64,000 nt of DNA from Rufibacter tibetensis. Its GTDB lineage: Bacteria > Bacteroidota > Bacteroidia > Cytophagales > Hymenobacteraceae. Made by a program: the position numbers and the translations under genes. The notes below the pieces were generated by a model. It ran no database searches. It saw only the letters and a list, made by a program, of their open reading frames with translations, and was not told where the DNA came from. The stretch covers positions 1 through 64,000 of the forward strand of contig NZ_CP012643.1 of the NCBI RefSeq assembly GCF_001310085.1, written 5' to 3'. Shown in pieces: positions 46,737 to 56,071 of this stretch; the stretch's first letter is position 1; every line of letters begins with the position of its first letter.

Positions 46737-47531
46737 TTAGGCTAACAGTTTGGTAGGACTTACCCCCGCAATGCTTTTAAAGTCGCGGGAGAAATGGGAC
46801 TGGTCATAGTAACCGGCATCAACAGATAAGGAAGTCATGGAGATAGCGGGTTCCGCCTCCAGGCAGGAGAAAGCATTGTTCAACCGAATGAGTTTAGCCA
46901 TTTCCTTGGGCGACAGCCCAATCTTGTACCGGAACACCCTTTCCAGTTGCCGGGTACTGATTCCCAGTTTCTGCTCCAGTCCTTTGATGGGCACGTTGCC
47001 GTTGGTCAATTTCATCTGCTGGATGGTGTAGTCCACGTAATCCACCAGGTCTTGCTGGGGCAGCAGGCGTTTCTCCAGGAAGCTGTTCAACCGGCTAATG
47101 CGTTCAGCGTCTGAGCCGGCTTCCTCAATCTGTTCCAATAAGAAGTTGATGGAGCCGCCCCACACCGCCTCCAGATCCAGGCTGGGTACGTTCTTGAACT
47201 CCTCCATGTTGATGGGCAGAAACTTTTGGGCACCGTAAGACTTAAACTGAATTTTGATCAGGCGGGTATGGCCGGTGAACTTCAGCCAGATGGGTTGCGT
47301 GAGTTGCCCCACCAGGAAAGCCTGCCGGGTGCGCTGCATGGCGTCTGCAGAACCGTTCAGGCTGTATTCATGGGGCTCGCCGTATAAAAACAGCATGGAC
47401 ACCTTGCCATACGGAATCAACCGCCACACGGTAGAAACGGACTCGGTGTTCCTCCAGTCAATATCTACCAGCATGTAATTGTCAATGTACTTGCTCAGGG
47501 CAGGGCTTGGTTTGTAGAGTTCTGCTTTCAT
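46737..47531 (-). CDS. AraC family transcriptional regulator
   Basis: A 264-residue regulator. The N-terminal 150 residues form a ligand-binding half of the DUF6597 type (LYKPSPALSKYIDNY, GQLTQPIWLKFTG). The C-terminal AraC DNA-binding domain (about 165-262) has two helix-turn-helix motifs, PIKGLEQKLGISTRQLERVF and SLSVDAGYYDQSHFSRDFKSIAGVSPTKL. The cupin gene lies directly downstream on the same strand and may be a target. Confidence 0.94.
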   Translation of the reverse strand: MKAELYKPSPALSKYIDNYMLVDIDWRNTESVSTVWRLIPYGKVSMLFLYGEPHEYSLNGSADAMQRTRQAFLVGQLTQPIWLKFTGHTRLIKIQFKSYGAQKFLPINMEEFKNVPSLDLEAVWGGSINFLLEQIEEAGSDAERISRLNSFLEKRLLPQQDLVDYVDYTIQQMKLTNGNVPIKGLEQKLGISTRQLERVFRYKIGLSPKEMAKLIRLNNAFSCLEAEPAISMTSLSVDAGYYDQSHFSRDFKSIAGVSPTKLLA

Positions 47532-47931
47532 AGGATTACCGGCAATTCTATCTTAATGACAAGTAAAAGTACACGTGCTGTAAGCTACAGACTTGTACAA
47601 AAGCGACATCCCCCTACGCTACCACCATCTAAAACTTCTTTTAAAGCAGCTTTGACACGCTCCTCTACATAATAACCATTTGACAATCTAGTACATTAAG
47701 ATAGAAAACTACCTGCGCAGATGCAAGCCAAGCTATTGGTCAATGCCCAAGCAGGACTTCCGTTTAGAAGATGTTTTTCGGAAAAAAGCCTCAGAATAGA
47801 GCATCTACTATCTGCAAAGGTGAAAGAATTGGACCTGAACTTAGTAAGGTGAGCTTTTCTACAACCCTTGACAAAAACTAGAGTAACTAAGTAGCAGTTA
47901 ATCATAGCACAACTACTTGAACTCAGGCTTA
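47532..47931. other. Intergenic region between divergent genes
   Basis: About 400 nt between the AraC and glycosyltransferase genes. A 44-codon plus-strand frame from ATG 47720 was seen, but nothing supports it. No clear promoter or hairpin was picked. Confidence 0.4.
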
Positions 47932-49290
47932 ATGGGCAAGAAAATAGCCATCACTACGCTGGGCACTCTGGGCGACATAAACCCGATGGTAGCACTGGCC
48001 CTGGAGTTAAAAAAACGGGGGTACCAAATCAGCTTCTCTACTTCTAAGTACTTTCAGCCTTACATAGAAAAACATGGGCTCTGCTTTCATGAGGTGCTGC
48101 CCAATCTTGACCCCAACAATAAGGAGATGATTCAAACCGTGCTGGACCCCAAGAACGGGCCGGAGCGGTTCCATCGGGAAATAATCTTTCCGCATGTGGC
48201 AGAAAGCTATGCTTCCTTTCTAGAAACGGCCAAAGAAGCGGATCTGATCATCAGTGGTATTCTCTCTTACTTTGCGCCTCTTTGCGCCAAAAAGCTGAAG
48301 AAACCGTGGGCATCAGTGATGCTCTCGCCTATGACGTTCTGGTCCATCTTTGATCCGCCGGTAATCCCCACCATGGAGTTCATGAAGCACGCGTATCGTT
48401 TCGGGCCAGAGTTTAACAAATTCATTTTTCGGGAGATTTTCAGGGTTTCCAATGAATGGACCAAACCGGTGCAGGAGCTTAGGGCGAAGGAAGGGATTAT
48501 AGATGATTCTAACCCTCTCACCAATGGCGCAGCCTCAGAATACCTGAACTTGGGCATGTACTCCCGGCTGTTAGGTGACGTTCAGCCCGACTTTCCGGCT
48601 AACTCTGTGCTGACCGGCTTTGTGCTGTTTGACCAGAACCTGTCACACCAGACGCTTTCTACTGAGTTGCAGGGTTTTCTGGCCAGTGGTCCGCCTCCGG
48701 TGGTGTTTACGTTGGGTTCTAACAGCGTCATGAAACACAGCCAGCTTTTTGACCTCTTTCATGAAGTTGCCCAAAAAATGAACCACCGCTCCGTCATTCT
48801 TACGGGCGAAGCCAACTTCACCCAATACAAAGGCAGAAGTACTGAAAAGATCTTTTTCGATGATTATGCGCCTTACTCCCAGTTGTTCCCGCATGCCTCT
48901 TGTATTGTGCACCAGGGTGGCATTGGCACCACGGGTCAGGCCATGTACGGCGGCAAACCCATGATCATCCTCCCTGAGTGCAACGACCAGCACGACAACT
49001 TGGAACGCGCGCAGAGATTAGGCATAGCCAAAGGCATTCCCATGAAAGAAGTAAGTGCCCGAAAACTGCGGAATGCTATTATGGCAATGCTTGCCAGTCC
49101 TGAATACACCTCCAAAGCAGCTCAGGTGGTTCAGGAACTGAAAAAGGAAAACGGCCTCAAAACGGCGGCTGATGAAATAGAGAAGTTATTAGCAAAGCCT
49201 GACCTTTCTTCCTGCACTACAACCTCAAATCACCCTTACAACCAGCAAATCTTAAATCAGAAAGTAGATGGTGGTAGGTTAAGGATTTAA
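47932..49290 (+). CDS. UDP-glycosyltransferase (GT1 family, UGT/sterol-type)
   Basis: A protein of about 452 residues from the ATG at 47932 (MGKKIAITTLGTLGDINPM); a TTG at 47917 is possible but weak. It is GT-B: an N-terminal acceptor half and a C-terminal donor half with PVVFTLGSNSV and VHQGGIGTTGQAMYGGKPMIILPECNDQHDNLERA, the UGT signature region that binds the nucleotide sugar. Such enzymes glycosylate lipids, sterols or carotenoids. Carotenoid glycosylation is plausible in pigmented Hymenobacteraceae, but no crt genes are nearby. A bidirectional terminator lies at 49408. Confidence 0.9.
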   Translation: MGKKIAITTLGTLGDINPMVALALELKKRGYQISFSTSKYFQPYIEKHGLCFHEVLPNLDPNNKEMIQTVLDPKNGPERFHREIIFPHVAESYASFLETAKEADLIISGILSYFAPLCAKKLKKPWASVMLSPMTFWSIFDPPVIPTMEFMKHAYRFGPEFNKFIFREIFRVSNEWTKPVQELRAKEGIIDDSNPLTNGAASEYLNLGMYSRLLGDVQPDFPANSVLTGFVLFDQNLSHQTLSTELQGFLASGPPPVVFTLGSNSVMKHSQLFDLFHEVAQKMNHRSVILTGEANFTQYKGRSTEKIFFDDYAPYSQLFPHASCIVHQGGIGTTGQAMYGGKPMIILPECNDQHDNLERAQRLGIAKGIPMKEVSARKLRNAIMAMLASPEYTSKAAQVVQELKKENGLKTAADEIEKLLAKPDLSSCTTTSNHPYNQQILNQKVDGGRLRI

Positions 49291-49407
49291 AGTGCACTAA
49301 GAAACCTTTATTATTTAAGTAAATACCACCTAGACACTTTTTAAGATCTATCACTGCTCCCTTCGTCTTAAATTGGTGGAGTCTGGAAACAGGTTGGTAA
49401 TACAAAA

Positions 49408-49451
49408 AATAGAAAGCCTCTGGTGTTAGGTACACACAGAGGCTTTCTATT
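49408..49451. terminator. Bidirectional terminator
   Basis: A perfect 15-bp stem AATAGAAAGCCTCTG (49408-49422) with its complement (49437-49451), 14-nt loop, between the convergent glycosyltransferase and SPL-like genes. Confidence 0.8.
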
Positions 49452-49468
49452 ATGGAAGAGGTACTCGC

Positions 49469-50500
49469 TTAAAAGATGTACCTGATATCACACCAAGGAA
49501 TAATTTCTTGCTGCAGCTTCTTGAACTCATTAATCCACCCGGCTTTCAATTGATACTGGTACCGGACGTTGATGCCCCCAAACTGGCTGCGTTTGGTTTC
49601 CTGGATAGCTGGTGCCCAGATCATGTCTTCGGCTTTAGGGTTGATGGAGAGGTTAATCTCGTGCTGCCACTCGTTATGCGTCAGGAAAATGACTTCACAG
49701 TTCATGGTCTCCTTCAGGTTAGGATGCACCACTTCATTTAACTGCTCAAACAACTCGCGATAATCTTCCAGCCAGCCTTCATACACAATCACCGGGGAGA
49801 AGTTCACGTGCACATCATACCCGGCTTGGTAGAAGTCGTTGATGGCGGCTAACCGTTTGGCCAGGCTATCGGTGCGCACGTCTACCAGTTTGCTTACTTT
49901 CTGGGGAAGAAGACTAAACCTGATGCGGGTCTTGCCCTGCGGGTCATAGGTCAGCATCTCAGGGTTCACAAACTTGGTGGCGAAGGTGGCAAACGCCTTC
50001 GGGTGCTCCCGGAAGAAATGCACCGCCGACTGCACTCCATCTGAAATAGAGGCATCTACCGATACATCTGAGTTACACCCAATGTCATAGGTGTAAAACT
50101 GCGCATGCGTCTGGTTAGGAATCTTGGGCCAGGGTTGCTTCTGCACGTGCTTGTTCACCGCTCCCAATATCTCCTCTGTGTTGGTGAAGAGCGTGATGGG
50201 GTTCACCTTCTTGTTACGGTCTACATAGCAGTAAGCACAAGCACCCAAACAGCCATTGGCCAGGCTGGGCGCAATAAAGTCGGAACTGCGGCCGCTTTCC
50301 CGGCACACCAAGGTTTTCAACCACCCCAGCACCAATACATCTGACTTCACCTGGTAATGATTTCCCTCTAATTCTGGTAGTCGGTTATGTTGCACAATGG
50401 GCTGGTGCACCGCATCAGGATAGGTAAGCAAGGCTTTCTGACCCCGCTCATTCAGAGCATCGGGGGTATAAAGAATGGTAGATGGATTGAATTTCTGCAT
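49469..50500 (-). CDS. Spore photoproduct lyase family radical SAM protein (TIGR03886-like)
   Basis: A 343-residue radical SAM protein with the cluster motif C84-x3-C88-x2-C91 (CLGACAYC) and FVNPEMLTYD-type TIM-barrel segments. A later conserved Cys142 lies in YDIGCNSDVSVDA, the position at which spore photoproduct lyases keep the hydrogen-donor Cys (an alignment by eye). It differs clearly in length and sequence from the neighbour at 50674. It may repair a UV lesion other than the spore photoproduct. It is divergent from the 50674 gene, sharing a 170-nt promoter region. Confidence 0.85.
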   Translation of the reverse strand: MQKFNPSTILYTPDALNERGQKALLTYPDAVHQPIVQHNRLPELEGNHYQVKSDVLVLGWLKTLVCRESGRSSDFIAPSLANGCLGACAYCYVDRNKKVNPITLFTNTEEILGAVNKHVQKQPWPKIPNQTHAQFYTYDIGCNSDVSVDASISDGVQSAVHFFREHPKAFATFATKFVNPEMLTYDPQGKTRIRFSLLPQKVSKLVDVRTDSLAKRLAAINDFYQAGYDVHVNFSPVIVYEGWLEDYRELFEQLNEVVHPNLKETMNCEVIFLTHNEWQHEINLSINPKAEDMIWAPAIQETKRSQFGGINVRYQYQLKAGWINEFKKLQQEIIPWCDIRYIF

Positions 50501-50673
50501 ACACCTTTTTAACAGCTGCAGAGGGGGTATGGTTCAGTTAAACTTATTCACAAAACCCTGGTTATCAATCGATTGAAATTCATTTTAAATTCTTTATAAT
50601 GAATCAAACACTAAGGTAAGGTGTTAGTTAAATAGCACAGGAAAGCTCCCTTTTCTGGCTCATTTATAGGAAA

Positions 50674-51783
50674 ATGGATAAAACCACCAGAGATATAGAA
50701 ATGGAAGCAATTCAAGAGATAGTTGAGAATAAACCAGCAAAGCGTACCTCTAAAATCTGGATGCCCAAGCAAGTGCTTTTCACTCCTGCCGCCCTGGAAG
50801 AGCCATGGGGACAGCAGATTTATGAGCGCGTGCAATCCTTGGGTCTTCCTGTTCAGGAATTGAAACAGAACCGGATAGTAGGTTTACGCGGCGAGGACGA
50901 ACGGGAAACGTACCGCAAGGCCAAAAGCACCCTGGCTGTGGTGACGGCACCCGCCAGCGCCATGAAGCTGCAACCCATCCCTCCTTCCGCTGACTACCAG
51001 TTTCACCTGGCTGAAGGCTGTCCGGCCCATTGCCAGTACTGCTACCTGGCTGGCAGTTTGCAAGGACCACCGGTGATCAGGACGTTCGCCAACTTACCCA
51101 CTATTCTGAACAACCTGCCCAACTACCGCAAACCCCATGGCGTGACCACATTTGAGGCCAGTTGTTATACAGACCCGCTGGGGATTGAGCACCTAACCGG
51201 TAGCCTGGCCGAGACCATTAGGTTCTTTGGAGAGCAGGAGAACATGAACCTGCGTTGGGTTTCTAAGTTTGACCAGGTAGACGGCTTGCTGAACATCCCA
51301 CACAACGGCAACACCCAACCCAGAATCAGCATCAACTCAGATTTTGTGACCAGACGTATGGAAGGTGGTACGGCTTCTATTAAGAACCGGTTAACGGCCA
51401 TCCGTAAGCTGGCATTGCCGAAGGCACTAGGCGGTGGTGGCTACAAAGTGGGTCTGGTGATAGCCCCAATCATGCCCATTCCCGATTGGGAGGAGGAGTA
51501 TACACATTTGTTGGACAGGTTAGAGCAAACACTTGACTTCCCTTGTGATCTCACCTTTGAGCTGATTAGCCACCGGTTTACCCCTGGCTCCAAAGCCTTG
51601 TTACAGGAGTGGTACCCTAACACCAGCATTGACTTTGACGAAAGTACCCGCTCTATGAAATTCAATAAGTTTGGTGGTAAAAAGTACGTCTACAATGCTG
51701 CCACCATGGGCATGCTCAAAAGCTTTTTCTACAGTGAACTGAAAAAGCGATTCCCGAATGCCCCTATCCTTTACTGGACGTAA
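50674..51783 (+). CDS. Spore photoproduct lyase-like radical SAM enzyme (SplB-like)
   Basis: A 369-residue protein with the motif C116-x3-C120-x2-C123 (CPAHCQYCYLAG) of the SplB type. The EASCYTDPLGIEHLTG segment matches the EAACTSD-type region around Bacillus SPL Cys141, so Cys164 should be the hydrogen donor. SPL repairs the thymine dimer 5-thyminyl-5,6-dihydrothymine in spores. Here no sporulation genes exist, so the substrate may be the same lesion formed in dry or frozen cells. The first about 30 residues are polar and Lys-rich. A terminator follows. Confidence 0.88.
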   Translation: MDKTTRDIEMEAIQEIVENKPAKRTSKIWMPKQVLFTPAALEEPWGQQIYERVQSLGLPVQELKQNRIVGLRGEDERETYRKAKSTLAVVTAPASAMKLQPIPPSADYQFHLAEGCPAHCQYCYLAGSLQGPPVIRTFANLPTILNNLPNYRKPHGVTTFEASCYTDPLGIEHLTGSLAETIRFFGEQENMNLRWVSKFDQVDGLLNIPHNGNTQPRISINSDFVTRRMEGGTASIKNRLTAIRKLALPKALGGGGYKVGLVIAPIMPIPDWEEEYTHLLDRLEQTLDFPCDLTFELISHRFTPGSKALLQEWYPNTSIDFDESTRSMKFNKFGGKKYVYNAATMGMLKSFFYSELKKRFPNAPILYWT

Positions 51784-51807
51784 TCTTACAGCTTCTTCCT
51801 ACATCAG

Positions 51808-51846
51808 AGCCGGTAGTTGTCTTCTTCATAGGAGCAATTACCGGCT
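51808..51846 (+). terminator. Terminator after the SplB-like gene
   Basis: A 12-bp stem AGCCGGTAGTTG / CAATTACCGGCT (one G-U pair), 15-nt loop, followed by TTTTTG. Confidence 0.75.
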
Positions 51847-52045
51847 TTTTGTTTTCTGCCCTTTTTTATAAAATGCCATGTATATGCTAGTACGCCCACA
51901 AAACTCTGGCAAATTAAACTTGGAAATAGCCTTCTCTTCTATAATGTGATTAATTTCAAAAATTGAATATAAACTATTTCATATTTTACTTTTTCTAGGT
52001 ACATTAGAGAACATTTCCTCCTTTACTTCTTAAAAAAGTCATTCC

Positions 52046-52843
52046 ATGGCAAAGGGTGTGCTGTTAGTAGTATGTCTTCTATGCTCTATTGCGTTTGCAC
52101 GGGGGCAGGACATAATTACCCGTACTGATGGGGTAATCCTGAAAGCGAAAGTACTGGAGGTACAGCCCACCATCATCCGTTACCGGAAGTTTGGCTCTGC
52201 TGACTCACTAATTTTCAGGATTAGTCCTTCAGATGTGCAGTCCATTCAGATGGAAGACGGCACCATGAGAACTTTCTCTACTCCGGTAACTCAGAGCGCC
52301 GGAAAAAAGGGAAAAGAACCACGTGATTATGAAACTGACTTCAAGCGCAATGTCCTGAGCATCTACCCTCTTGATTTTATCTACTCTAACCTCACCCTTT
52401 CCTACGAACGAATCTCTTCATCCGGAAAAGTTGGGATTAAGATTCCGGTCACCATAGGTTTAGGAGAGATTAGAGATTACTATGCGTATGCCTTTCGGGA
52501 AAACACCCGGTTTGGGGCTGGCTTAGAGGTGAACATCTATCCGGAGGGACAGGGATCACTACGTTATTTCTTAACGCCTGCCCTCAATTACAGATCGTTC
52601 GATGTTCCTTATTTTGAACCCAACTCCGGCAGATTTGAGCCATACGAGGAAAGGGCTTCTATGATAACCTTAGGGTTTAAAGGCGGAGCTTTTGTACAAT
52701 GGGGAAAGTTCTTCCAAATGTCTATGGACGTGGGCGTTGGCTACAGAACATTCTTCGCTGACCTACCAGAGAACGAAGGGTACTACAATTTAGAATCAAG
52801 GCTCTACCTTCCTGGCAATCTTCATTTAGGATTCCGTTTTTAA
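52046..52843 (+). CDS. Secreted outer-membrane beta-barrel-like protein
   Basis: A 265-residue protein with a signal peptide (MAKGVLLVVCLLCSIAFARG, cleaved near GQD). After it comes the Bacteroidota-type segment TDGVILKAKVLEVQPTIIRYRKF (residues 27-49). From about residue 100 the sequence alternates hydrophobic and polar residues (YSNLTLSYERIS, NTRFGAGLEVNIYPEGQ, LHLGFRF) and ends in Phe, as outer-membrane barrels do. It opens a three-gene cassette; the next start is 11 nt after its stop. Function unknown. Confidence 0.75.
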   Translation: MAKGVLLVVCLLCSIAFARGQDIITRTDGVILKAKVLEVQPTIIRYRKFGSADSLIFRISPSDVQSIQMEDGTMRTFSTPVTQSAGKKGKEPRDYETDFKRNVLSIYPLDFIYSNLTLSYERISSSGKVGIKIPVTIGLGEIRDYYAYAFRENTRFGAGLEVNIYPEGQGSLRYFLTPALNYRSFDVPYFEPNSGRFEPYEERASMITLGFKGGAFVQWGKFFQMSMDVGVGYRTFFADLPENEGYYNLESRLYLPGNLHLGFRF

Positions 52844-52854
52844 CTTCTATTCCT

Positions 52855-54540
52855 ATGAAAGAAACACAAGGCTCATTTCCCCTTTTCTTAGCTGTTTTCA
52901 GAAAACGGGGGTTAAAACAAGTAGTATCCTGGGTACTTCTGGTTTCTTTCCTGCCATTAACGGTCAGTTGTAATTACTACCGGTTAAAGGAAGAAAAAGA
53001 CATATCCCCTGAGAAGGTGGCCAGCTTACCCAATTACAAGCGGTTTGTTTTGCACCAGGGCCAAAACGCCTGGGAAATAAAGAAAGTAGCGGTGAAGGAT
53101 TCTACCGTGACGGGCAACATCAGCGATGTTCCAAAGGATCTGCTTCCCTATGTGTTTGTGAAGCAAGGCTCTTCTATCCGGTACAATTCCAAGCTCCCCG
53201 GTATGGCCCTGAACGTGGTGCACTTTTACGTGAATGAATTTGCGCAGCAAGATAGCCTGGCCGTCATTCCGCTTTCTTCTATCAAGCGAATTGACATTGC
53301 AGATAAGGACAATGGCGCTACTGTTGCCTCCCATGTTTTTGGTACCATTGGGGTTGCCGCCGGAGTTTTAGCCATCATCACCATTATAGTGGCTCTCACT
53401 AAAAGTTCATGCCCTTTTGTGTATGTGAAGAACGACAACGGTTACCAGTTTGTAGGCGAAACCTATGGCGGTGCTATTTTCTCCCCCCTGGAACGGGATG
53501 ATTATATGCCTTTACCCACTATGGAAGCCACGGGAGGCAGTGTGCAGCTTAAGATCACCAATGAGCTTAAAGAACGGCAATTCACCAACTTGGCGCAACT
53601 ACTGGTGGTACATCATTCCCCAAAAACGAAGGTCCTCCTGGATCAACAAGGCAAAGTGCATTCCATCCGGAACGTGGTACCTCCGCAAAAAGCCTTTGCC
53701 TCAGATGGGGTTGATTACGCAGGGGTGTTACAGGAACAGGACTCTTCTTCCTGGCTTTTCAACACTCCAGATACGAACCTTAGTTATGTAGACCTACAGT
53801 TTCAGAAGCCTACCGAAGGTAAAATAGGCAAACTTGTGCTTCGCGCCCAAAACTCTTTGTGGTTAGATTATTTATATGGTGAATTCACAAAGCAATTCAA
53901 GGGCATTTATAACGCCTGGGCCGAAAAGCAGAAAGAGGTGCCTGCTGCAGAGTTATATAAGTGGCAGCATGAACAGGGCCTTCCCCTCCTTGTGGAAGTA
54001 AAGACTGCTAAAGGTTGGCAGGTGGTAGACCGTATTCAACCGATAGGCCCGCTGGCCAGCCGTGATTTGGTAGTTCCCATCAATCTGGCTGCTGTTCAAA
54101 GCGATATGGTGCAGGTGCGCTTGTCCTGCGGGTTCATGTTCTGGGAAATTGACAAAGCCGGTATGGATTTCTCTGTTAACCAACCCTTGCCCGTGCAGAA
54201 GGTTTCAGCTTCCACCGCTTTTGAAAAATCTGGGCAAAACATACACCACCTGTTAGCAGCCTCAGACGCCAGTTACCTGCACCAATTCCATGTGGGAGAT
54301 GAAGTGCAGCTGACTTTCCCCTTGCCCGCCAAACAGGATGGCCAGGTTCAGACCCTTTTCCTGCATACCCGGGGCTATTATGAACACATCAGGGAGTACA
54401 CAGGAATACCTAATCTGCTCACGTTACGGAACTTTGAAAAACCGGGCCACTTCATAGAATTTTCCCGCCAGAGGTATGAAGAACTCGCGGAAGAGAATGG
54501 TTTCAACCACTTATTAACCGCCCATGCCAACGCACAGTAA
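52855..54540 (+). CDS. Large lipoprotein of unknown function
   Basis: A 561-residue protein. The N-terminal hydrophobic stretch (VVSWVLLVSFLPLTVSC, residues 23-39) ends in a lipobox-like VSC before NYYRLKEEKD. An internal helix near residues 165-182 (VAAGVLAIITIIVAL) is followed by CPFVYVKNDNGYQFVGETYGGAIFSPLERDDYMPLP. The rest is rich in strands and looks extracytoplasmic, with several E/Q-rich loops. No family is recognised. It overlaps the radical SAM gene by 17 nt, which strongly suggests coupled translation and joint function. Confidence 0.75.
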   Translation: MKETQGSFPLFLAVFRKRGLKQVVSWVLLVSFLPLTVSCNYYRLKEEKDISPEKVASLPNYKRFVLHQGQNAWEIKKVAVKDSTVTGNISDVPKDLLPYVFVKQGSSIRYNSKLPGMALNVVHFYVNEFAQQDSLAVIPLSSIKRIDIADKDNGATVASHVFGTIGVAAGVLAIITIIVALTKSSCPFVYVKNDNGYQFVGETYGGAIFSPLERDDYMPLPTMEATGGSVQLKITNELKERQFTNLAQLLVVHHSPKTKVLLDQQGKVHSIRNVVPPQKAFASDGVDYAGVLQEQDSSSWLFNTPDTNLSYVDLQFQKPTEGKIGKLVLRAQNSLWLDYLYGEFTKQFKGIYNAWAEKQKEVPAAELYKWQHEQGLPLLVEVKTAKGWQVVDRIQPIGPLASRDLVVPINLAAVQSDMVQVRLSCGFMFWEIDKAGMDFSVNQPLPVQKVSASTAFEKSGQNIHHLLAASDASYLHQFHVGDEVQLTFPLPAKQDGQVQTLFLHTRGYYEHIREYTGIPNLLTLRNFEKPGHFIEFSRQRYEELAEENGFNHLLTAHANAQ

Positions 54541-55780
54541 CACCACTCTCTTTTCAGATGTACCTCTGCAAGAGCAGAGCTTAGGGGTAAATACCTCTAA
54601 CGTACATTCTGGTAAAGGCCAGAAAAGTAAACCTGTCATGCTTAGCAGATGGGAAAGTTTCTGGGTGCATAGCCGCATCCGGTGGCATTTGTTACTGCTT
54701 ATTTTAAATCAGGTGAAGCACCCTGTTAAAGCTTTTATGGCCATGCGCGCTTTGATCAAGACAAGGCGCAAATATCTGGGGAACTCCCCTTTTATCAAGG
54801 CAGCAAAAGTTGCGGGGCGCTTTTATTATGAATACAACACCCCTGGGTGGCCATCTAAGGCGTATGATGATTACCATTTGGCAGAACTTAACCGGGTATT
54901 TCCCTTTCAGGATAAGCCTTTTGCCTTTAAAAACGTCATCATGGCGGTCACCAAAAAGTGTGCCCTCCGATGCGACCATTGCTTTGAGTGGGATGCCCTG
55001 AATGGGAAGGAAAAGCTCACCGTAGAGAACCTGCACGAAATAGTGCGGAACTTTCAGGAACAGGGAGTGGCGCAACTGCAATTTTCGGGGGGTGAACCCA
55101 TGCTTAGGGTTCCTGCCATGCTCTCGGTGTTAAAGGAAGCTCAACCTGTTACCGATTTTTGGGCACTTACGTCCGGGCACCTCTTCACCTTAGAGAATGC
55201 TTTTGCCCTCAAAAAAGCAGGCTTAACCGGGGTGACCATTAGCCTGGACCACGTAGATCCCCTTTTACATAACCTGTTCCGTAAGTTTGACCAAGCCTAT
55301 GATTGGGTAGAAAGAGCAGCTTACCACGCCTCCCAGGCTGACTTGGTAGTGGCTTTTTCCTTGTGCGCCACTAAGTCTTTCATCACGGAAGAAAACCTCA
55401 TGCAGTATGCCCAACTGGCTAGTAGCTTAGGAGCCGCTTTCATTCAAGTACTGGAGCCCAGGGCAGTTGGGCATTATGCCGGGCAATCTGTGGGCCTACC
55501 CTTAGAGCAGCAAAAATTATTGGAGGATTTTTACACCAACCTGAACTACAATCCTGCTTACCAGCACCTCCCTATGGTGGTGTATTATGACTTACAGCGG
55601 AGAAGAGCCGGCTGCGCGGCCTCGGCAGACCGTCATGTGTATGTAGACACTGATGGGCTAATCCATGGGTGCCCCTTTTGCCGGAAGCCTGTTGGAAGTG
55701 CCCTGGAAGTAAACTTTAAAGAATCATTTGTCAAGCTTAGAAACACAGGTTGCACTGCTTTGGCCCCTTCCCTCTTGTAA
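54524..55780 (+). CDS. Radical SAM protein with twitch/SPASM-like C-terminus, unknown substrate
   Basis: A 418-residue enzyme. The N-terminal about 130 residues are helical. Radical SAM cluster Cys residues are C146, C150 and C153 (KKCALRCDHCFEW), followed by the GGE-type SAM motif LQFSGGEPMLR. The C-terminal part carries extra Cys: AGCAASADRHVYVDTDGLIHGCPFC and a final NTGC, a short twitch-like pattern for a second FeS cluster. Such enzymes usually modify peptides or proteins. No precursor peptide is visible; the lipoprotein upstream is the obvious candidate partner. The ATG at 54524 lies within the lipoprotein end. Confidence 0.85.
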   Translation: MPTHSNTTLFSDVPLQEQSLGVNTSNVHSGKGQKSKPVMLSRWESFWVHSRIRWHLLLLILNQVKHPVKAFMAMRALIKTRRKYLGNSPFIKAAKVAGRFYYEYNTPGWPSKAYDDYHLAELNRVFPFQDKPFAFKNVIMAVTKKCALRCDHCFEWDALNGKEKLTVENLHEIVRNFQEQGVAQLQFSGGEPMLRVPAMLSVLKEAQPVTDFWALTSGHLFTLENAFALKKAGLTGVTISLDHVDPLLHNLFRKFDQAYDWVERAAYHASQADLVVAFSLCATKSFITEENLMQYAQLASSLGAAFIQVLEPRAVGHYAGQSVGLPLEQQKLLEDFYTNLNYNPAYQHLPMVVYYDLQRRRAGCAASADRHVYVDTDGLIHGCPFCRKPVGSALEVNFKESFVKLRNTGCTALAPSLL

Positions 55781-56022
55781 TTCCTTTCTTACTATCCCTT
55801 ATACCTTTTTTCCACCTTTCTGCTGATATGGTGGACAGGTGTCTGTTTGTGTTCATCAAGGCAAACTGATAAGGAACTTCCCTAGATAGAAGTCATGGTA
55901 CACTAAGGGCATTCTAGTTGAATAATTTATTTATAAAAACATATTCACCCTTAGAATTATGCCCTTCAACTAGCAGATCGGGGTACCTATCGAAACAAAA
56001 GCCAATTCCTTATTACCATAGT

Positions 56023-56030
56023 TAAATTTG
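56023..56030 (+). promoter_or_regulatory. Putative -7 box of the T9SS repeat protein gene
   Basis: TAAATTTG at 56023-56030 matches the Bacteroidota -7 consensus TAnnTTTG, 41 nt upstream of the start. No clear TTG -33 box is found at the right spacing. Confidence 0.35.
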
Positions 56031-56071
56031 CATACAGATAAACTTACAACTGAAGACTTCTCACCTAACTT

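Noticed and set aside
47720-47854. 44-codon plus-strand frame (ATG at 47720) upstream of the glycosyltransferase
   Set aside because: No family, no promoter, and its residue mix is not convincing; a minus-strand frame of similar length overlaps it and is equally unsupported.
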